DNA of 64,000 bases. It comes from Kappaphycus alvarezii. Taxonomy: Eukaryota; Rhodophyta; Florideophyceae; Gigartinales; Solieriaceae. This document shows positions 57,901 to 64,000 of this stretch, in pieces (position 1 is the first letter of the stretch; each line of letters starts with the position of its first letter). The stretch is taken from assembly GCA_002205965.3 (NCBI GenBank), contig NADL03000590.1, positions 4,159,001 through 4,223,000 on the forward strand. Reading direction: 5' to 3'. The position numbers were made by a program, and so were the translations under genes. The notes beneath the pieces were generated by a model. The model was given only the letters and a program-made list of their open reading frames with translations. It ran no database searches and was not told the DNA's origin.

Positions 57901-60661
57901 ACCGGAAATATTTCACGGGGCAAGGCCCGAAAACAAAGCAGCAGAAGCAACTAGTGACACTGTTTATTTCGATGTCACAATAAAGGATTCGAAACTTCGG
58001 TCTTCTTACTGGTCTTAACGCCGCCATGTCAGATAACAACGAAATGTACTAAAATTACATTTCAACCTCGCCCAAAAGGGCCAGTTTCCGCCTCTTTTCA
58101 GTCTCCAATCTAGGAAGCTGGCGTCCAGAAGGTTCTTTCTTTGATTTGGGACTGACAAGAGCTGTCGAGAACAAACCCATGGAGCATTTCTCGATAAAAT
58201 GTTATTTTATTTGCAGCATCACGCTGCACTAGTGGTCTCCTCTAACGCGGAATGTTTGTTATCTAGTTTTCCCACCTTTTTCTAGATGGAATGAAGACGT
58301 CCGCAATCTCCTTTGTTGCACAAAATATACCTCACAAACTCCCCCGGTTCTCAGACTTCCAAGCTCCCAAAGTAAATACACCCGTTTCCCCCCGTACATA
58401 ATGCATAGCCGGAATTCTCCACAAATTCATTGTTGGGGGAAATTGTGGGTAGCGTAATATTTGGAAATTAATTTCATTTCCTGAAGTGACGTCCAGATAT
58501 TCCGTTATGGAACGATGAATCATTAGTTTAAATGTACTATTAATGCGAGACAAGTTATGTGAAAATCGCTTCATGACTAGAAAGAGTTATTTCCCATTAA
58601 TTACGTGTAGTGCGGACTGACTGACCGACTTTTGTGTACATTCGAAATGAAAAATGAGAAAAATAATCAATTAGACTAAAGACGAGTTGTAGATCAATTT
58701 TTTGGTGGATTTCGAGCTATGAAAAAGTTTTTGAGAAACCCCGCCAAAGGACATATTACACCAGTTCATTTATACACGTGTACATCTACATAGGTTCAAG
58801 ATTGACTCGCAGTTCTGTCAGTAATATGATTATAGATGTGGATACAACCTGTATGCTGTAAGGGTGTAAACCTGTTATACTGATATTGACTGTACCGAAA
58901 CCTGTTACTGTCCTGTGCTCGGTTACAGTTCAGGTGCATTGCTTGAAGCATTTTCACAGTTACAAAGCCCGTCCAGATTGATATGATTGGATGTGAGACA
59001 TGACTCACATATGGGTTCCCTTTCAGATACTTGCTGAATGTCAGAGGATTTTTTAAAGTAATTTCATACATATATTTTGTATGAATCTTTTTAGTTAATT
59101 TGTGATATAACTCATACATGTATCTGTTATGAGGTACAAGATACCTTTTATGTGGCTTCGTACATGTGATTAATATGAATTAGCAAAAAACCTACACATG
59201 TTATGAATTTAAGGATCAAGTATTGATGTTCTGTATAATGGTTACGAATTTGAAAATTGGGAGCTACTGTTTTGTATGAAGGTCCTTATATTGGGTTCCC
59301 GAATCTATAATTTTGTATGGCGATTCTGAGTATTTTTATTCAGAGAGTAAAGTATCTTCCCCAAACGCTTGTAGCAACAAAATTTACCGAAACTGGGTAT
59401 TCAGTGGGCCAGCATGTTTTATGTATATTTGGAAGCTTCGGAAGCTATTCAGTAATGGACTGAATTATCATTTTTTTGTCCAACCTGATTAAATTCACAG
59501 AAAAATCCCCGAAAGAAGAACGAAACAGAATGCCTATGGCAATAAAAAGAGAGGCAGTTAGTAACTATACCACTACCGGGCGTTCGATGGATCCGATTTC
59601 TCTTTCAGTACTGTGAGGGGAAGTAGCTTGGTGGTCTGGCAGATCGATTTAGTAGGTATGTGTTAGAGAATCATCGATTCAAACGACAAAGAGAGTCTAG
59701 AAGAGCCAACAATCTGTTGCTAGGTAAGGAAAAGCATTCGATGAACAACAAAAGATGGCGAAGACCAAGGATTGGATGTGGTCTGGCGGACTAAAAAGAA
59801 AGAAAAGAAAAATGAAGCGTGGGGACAAAAATGAAGTCGGCAAGCAATAAAAGAAGCGACCGAAGCCGAGTGAGGTGTTGTGCGTAGCGCGCAACGAGGG
59901 AAAGCGATTAACCACAGTGTATTTATGTCCTCCTGCAAGGGATGGCGTGAACGCAGCCGATTTCGGATACAGTCCTCCTAGGGGGATAATGGGCCTACCA
60001 AGGGCATAAAGATCCAGTCCTATCTGGAGAACACCAGCAAATACAACAGTGATGGAAAAGAGGAAAAAGGGGCGAATTCTCGCGAATGACTTCCCAGATC
60101 GGCTACGAGCGGGGAACAAAGGGATAGCTATGTTATGTGTTCACACAAGAGGAAGCCACTAAAAAGAGTAACGGGCCGCGAAGGTTTGAGCAAGAACTCG
60201 AGGTAAACCTTTGGTAACTGTTTGTTTGGGCGCTTAAACAAGCCCGATAATAAATATTAAGTTAGGAGTGAGACCAACAGACAGCTATTTAGCTCGCTAA
60301 CCACTTGTCAGCAGTTATTAGGCTAGTAAACAAGTAATTACGAAGGCCAGTGCTGGGCCATGGCAACACCCTTCTGAGTCACTGCCGGGTAGTCCTTACA
60401 AGACAGGTCACTGTAAGCTAGAAAAGTAGGTAAACTGATCAACTAATTAGCAATCCAACTTCGATCAAAGAAATAGATCGTTGATACCTAATACAGACCC
60501 AAAGCGTCATTGCACTACATATACACCTTCTGATAGTTATCAGCGCTAACCGCACATCAAGATAAGTAGTGTTACAAAAAAAAGGTTCCTGTCGGGAAAA
60601 TAAAAGTTAGATCACGAAATTTCGAACGGACAAGCCAGGAAAGCGTCTGAACAAGACAATT
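54944..60661. other. AT-rich intergenic region
   Basis: No gene recognised. Short frames lack coding character. Features seen: a hairpin GGTGAGC-n5-GCTCACC at about 56836-56854 within a 250-bp less AT-rich patch (56700-56990), and one GTAC-type motif near 55155. The 140-codon minus frame at 59697-60119 has a hydrophobic start but no ATG in good context and no recognised domain. Confidence 0.5.
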
Positions 60662-62538
60662 TTGGTTCAGCATAGAGGAACGATTCTTTGTTGTACTTCA
60701 CACGAAGATGTGCCAACCACCGTGGACCCGTCCGGTGATTCGTTATTTAAGCTGCCAAACAACGTCAATCCGACTTACAAGGTCAACACTATTGACCAAG
60801 CGAGTTCTCAACTTCAGCCAACTCCGTCGGATCCATCATCAAACAACCATAAGGTCACGTCGTCTGCCTATGCACTGTCGGTGAGCACACCATCTGATTA
60901 TACTCAATCTGAGTATTTGGGAAAGTGGAGCATGGTAATCTCAACCTCATTGTCAACCTCATTGTCAGACAATCAAAAAGATTCGTCCGAAAGACCTGCA
61001 AAGTATCAGCTCCGTCGGAGCGGATTTTCTTTTTTTCGCATTTCGGGAATTTCTTATCTCGATCAACCCGATCCTAGACTGCAACAACTTCCCAAACCGA
61101 GGTCTATGGTCTATCCTCAGTAACTGCTCACCCTATCGCCGTCGGCGTTGGACTCAACACAGTTCGAAGGACCTTTACGCGTTGAATATGCCACAACTGG
61201 GCAGCCCTTCGGATGATCATGGTGGTCCCTTTCAGAGTTATAAACCACTCTTCCAACTTACTGCTGCGCGAGTTTGGCATAACTTCGAGGCATTTATGGA
61301 TGATCCATGGTACTGCAAACTAGAAGTGCTGAAGGACGACGATATAAGGGCCGAACACTTTGATGGCAATGAATTATTACCTGAGAATCTGCCTATAGCA
61401 GCTATTACGTCGTACAACTGGCGGTCGAATATCGCGATCCCACATGAAACCAAGAAGCGTGCCTTCTACGCGAGTCATACCTGGTCCTGGCGCCGGTTCC
61501 TGTGAGCCGTGCTCGACCGTCTGGCGCTCACGTCCTGTAACTTTCTCATTCCACCGGGATATCATTTCGATACCTGGTACTTCCCCACGATCGGCGAGCG
61601 CCAATATGGCGAGAACCTTGAAAGTTTAATTAAGGACAAAACTACTGCAACTGAAGCCATTTACGAGCATTGAGATGACGTGCTGGGGGTCCGCCAGAAA
61701 TCCATTTTTTGACTCAGTACCATTTTACCCGCTTGGTCTAGGATAACTAAGCATTATCGCCAGCCCTTCTTCAAAAATACGGTCAGTCTTGAACGTGAAA
61801 TGAGTTGCACCGCTGGGTTTCTCATACCATTTCGTATGAGAGGAGTAAAGCAGATTAATCTGGCTCAACTGTCAAGGCGAAAATCGCTGTTCCCTCGTGT
61901 TTTCTCCACATTGAAGTCTGCAAGGGTTTCTGGTCGAAATGGGTTCCATCGTAACCTACTAAGGTTCGTTTATGTCATCTGAAATACATAGTATGTAGTG
62001 CGAGTTCCTCAGCGAGCTTTTTATTGCGAGAGGTGTTTGAGACCTGGCGCCTGCGGTATGTCACGAAGAGACTTATGAATTTATGTGGAAGCTCAAAATG
62101 AGCGCTTCGTTGGGCGACGCCGAGAATAATGCGTTTCTCAGCGAGCTTTTGAATGCCATTGAGTCTACGGACTTTTCGCAAGGTCTGTGACAATATTCTA
62201 GCAGATAAATCAACCCTGTGGGTTTCAATGTGTCCTCGGGACGCGACGATTCGAATTCGGGTGATTAAATTTACTGACATTTGAAAGAGATGCGTCCCGC
62301 ATAGTTTGTTGAAGCCAAGCCAGGTCGCCTAGAACCATTGGCGTTTGGGCATCAGACAGAAGCTTTGACACCTGTGCCTACGTCAGTTGTTCCCATAGTG
62401 AACCTTGAAGAGGGCAGTGATGAGGGGGGCGATGCTTCGAATACTAACAGGGATGCTTTGAAAAGTTCTGGACACTTTTACCAAGACATGGCAGCTGATA
62501 TTGAGCTTGACGAGACCGAAGGTCGTACTACTACATAG
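60662..62538 (+). pseudogene. Decayed coding stretch of unknown family
   Basis: Three blocks look like former coding sequence. 60662-61123 (Ser/Thr/Pro-rich, no ATG start). 61182-61982, one frame with stops at 61503, about 61671 and 61710, containing 'LFQLTAARVWHNFEAFMDD' and 'YHFDTWYFPTIGERQYGENL'. Then frame +1 from about 62041 to 62538, with 'HEETYEFMWKLKMSASLGD' and 'VPIVNLEEGSDEGGDASNT'. Conserved-looking aromatic and acidic stretches persist across stops, which suggests a dead gene or retroelement gag. I do not recognise the family. Confidence 0.35.
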
Positions 62539-62541
62539 GTC

Positions 62542-64000
62542 GATCTGTTGATTGCCGGCAATACGAGAGACCTACTTTGAAGGATGGGATTCAGTGAGGA
62601 AGATCTTTCTACCCTGAGTTTTTGAAATATAATCTACAAGAGCGTCGTAATTCTTGTCATGTTAGGGTTCACAAGATGCTGTCGCGTTCCGCAAGTATTT
62701 AAAATTACCGTTACTTTGGAACTTAATTGAATTGCTTTTGTCCTGTCCCGTGGGGATCAGGTTTGCATTTGAAGTAATAGTTCCCGTAGCTGAACTGGCC
62801 ATTCTTTATTAGATTTTGAGTGAGTGCTGGGTTTCATCTTGACTCATAGTACTTCCTGTAGCCCATTTTATAGACGTAGGGTAGCACTAGATGGGCACGC
62901 TGGCGTCACGGCACGGATTTTTCGCCAGTAGCGCGAAATACAGCAGACGTCTACGAATTACTCCCTTTTTGCAGAATAACAGCGGCATGAGACTACGCTC
63001 TGCTGAGAGTTTATGAACTACGTTCATTTTTTCATTCTAGACGCAACGATTCATAGGTCCTTAGGACAGAAAGCTTCTATTCTGGGACTCAAAATAGACA
63101 GCTATCGCTTTTGATGACCACTGAATTTGCTTTTACTCTACGGGTTTTATTTCATTTTTCTCCCTCGGAAAGTTGCGTTTCAATGAAAATGTAATTGTAC
63201 ATAAATCTTCCCCCTTCTTAGTATACGTTGTATTCCCTATACTGCACTCCAGTTTGTTTGTTTCTGGCGTCGCAATGAGGTCTATTCTTTCTGTATACAT
63301 CAGAAAATGTATCATATTCACACTGCTGTGGATTTACGACATGATTTACCAGGGTTTACTAATTGTAAACTTAATTACGCAGAGTAAACGTCGCGGTTTT
63401 TTCAATTCTTTTACTCTTTCTGGGTGGACTTTTGCCCGGGCTCTGCGTTTTTGGATAAGAAGTTGGCTATCCAACTTGGGTTGTTCAATGCTCGCCAAGC
63501 GGACTGGTGGCCGACAGAATTTTTCATTTGAAGGAAGATGGATCGGGTGGGGAACTTTGTTAGGCGAATGTAGTTGCGGGCTTGGCTAAACAGAATTTAC
63601 TCGGTACTTTAAACTTTTGACCCTGAGTATAACTTACAAATACTCACTACTTCACTTCGTCCATTTAGAGAATCTCAGAAACTGAACCATTTTGGCATGT
63701 TGAAAGATATTTGCTCAGTAAAAACCTTCATCAAGTCCATTTTGGAACTGCTTCCAAAGCTGCCAAATTTTCGTAAAAAAAGTGGCCCAATAGACACATC
63801 ATCAATGCAGTACCTTATTTTGCAAACCCTTCGGAATCTAGTTCTCTCGTGACAAAATAACGGACTTAACCAGTCATAAAAATTATAAAATATGATAAAC
63901 GTTCTTGATTGTAGACAAAATATGCAGCTAGAAACGTAGCTGTAACTAGAATCCTCATACGTATTATAGAATAATGAATCGCTTCCGTAATGCAGCTGGC
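62542..64000. other. Right flank, no gene seen
   Basis: AT-rich. A 138-codon frame at 63173-63589 (+) has hydrophobic segments (VYVVFPILHSSLFVSGV, IIFTLLWIYDMIYQGLLIV) that could be membrane spans, but composition matches the flanking non-coding DNA and I do not call it. Confidence 0.5.

Noticed and set aside
1-64000. tRNA, rRNA and CRISPR arrays
   Set aside because: I looked for tRNA B-box-like GGTTCGA contexts and regularly spaced repeats. The few GGTTCG matches lack a matching A box or cloverleaf, and no spacer-repeat array exists.

Overview
The window looks like nuclear DNA of a multicellular red alga (Florideophyceae, for example Chondrus or a relative). No marker gene settles this. It is inferred from three things: a Golgi-type carbohydrate sulfotransferase, a secreted Cys-rich protein carrying a hedgehog-type Hint/Hog domain, and sparse short-intron genes scattered among many decayed transposons. 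A short motif built on GTACAGTAC/GTACTGTAC recurs throughout. Nothing prokaryotic (operons, Shine-Dalgarno sites, CRISPR) is present, and I saw no convincing tRNA or rRNA gene.

Layout. 1-1.4 kb: no gene, GTAC repeats. 1.41-8.77 kb: decayed Ty3/gypsy LTR retrotransposon with both LTRs, gag-pol on the + strand and an extra antisense coding region between pol and the 3' LTR. 8.85-10.93 kb: PIF/Harbinger-like relic, transposase on + converging on a second ORF on -. 11.32-12.91 kb: Tc1/mariner element with about 215-bp inverted repeats and TA flanks. 13.93-14.38 kb: miniature LTR element (TRIM-like) with a perfect 5-bp target duplication. 14.4-24.1 kb: AT-rich gene desert. 24.24-26.06 kb: intact two-exon secreted protein gene (-). 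29.45-30.43 kb: intact sulfotransferase gene (-). 37.34-38.67 kb: intact Hint/Hog protein gene (-). 39.68-44.93 kb: near full-length Ty1/copia element (copia A). 45.04-52.22 kb: a second, different copia-type element (copia B), again with an antisense, spliced coding region before its downstream LTR. 52.2-53.4 kb: unassigned ORFs with an internal duplication. 53.63-54.94 kb: DDE transposase pseudogene. 55-60.6 kb: AT-rich and empty. 60.66-62.54 kb: decayed coding stretch of unknown family. 62.6-64 kb: nothing recognised.

Only three host-type genes look intact, all on the minus strand: the secreted protein, the sulfotransferase and the Hint/Hog protein. Two or three of them would act in the secretory pathway or cell wall matrix, which fits a sulfated-galactan-walled red alga.

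The most unusual signal is the antisense ORF. The copies in the Ty3/gypsy element and in copia B, which belong to different superfamilies, align by eye at a Cys block (C, then NG and RG at identical spacing) and at a His block. This resembles a papain-fold cysteine peptidase. In copia B the antisense gene has a well-formed 90-nt intron. That is expected to survive retrotransposition because it is antisense to the genomic RNA.
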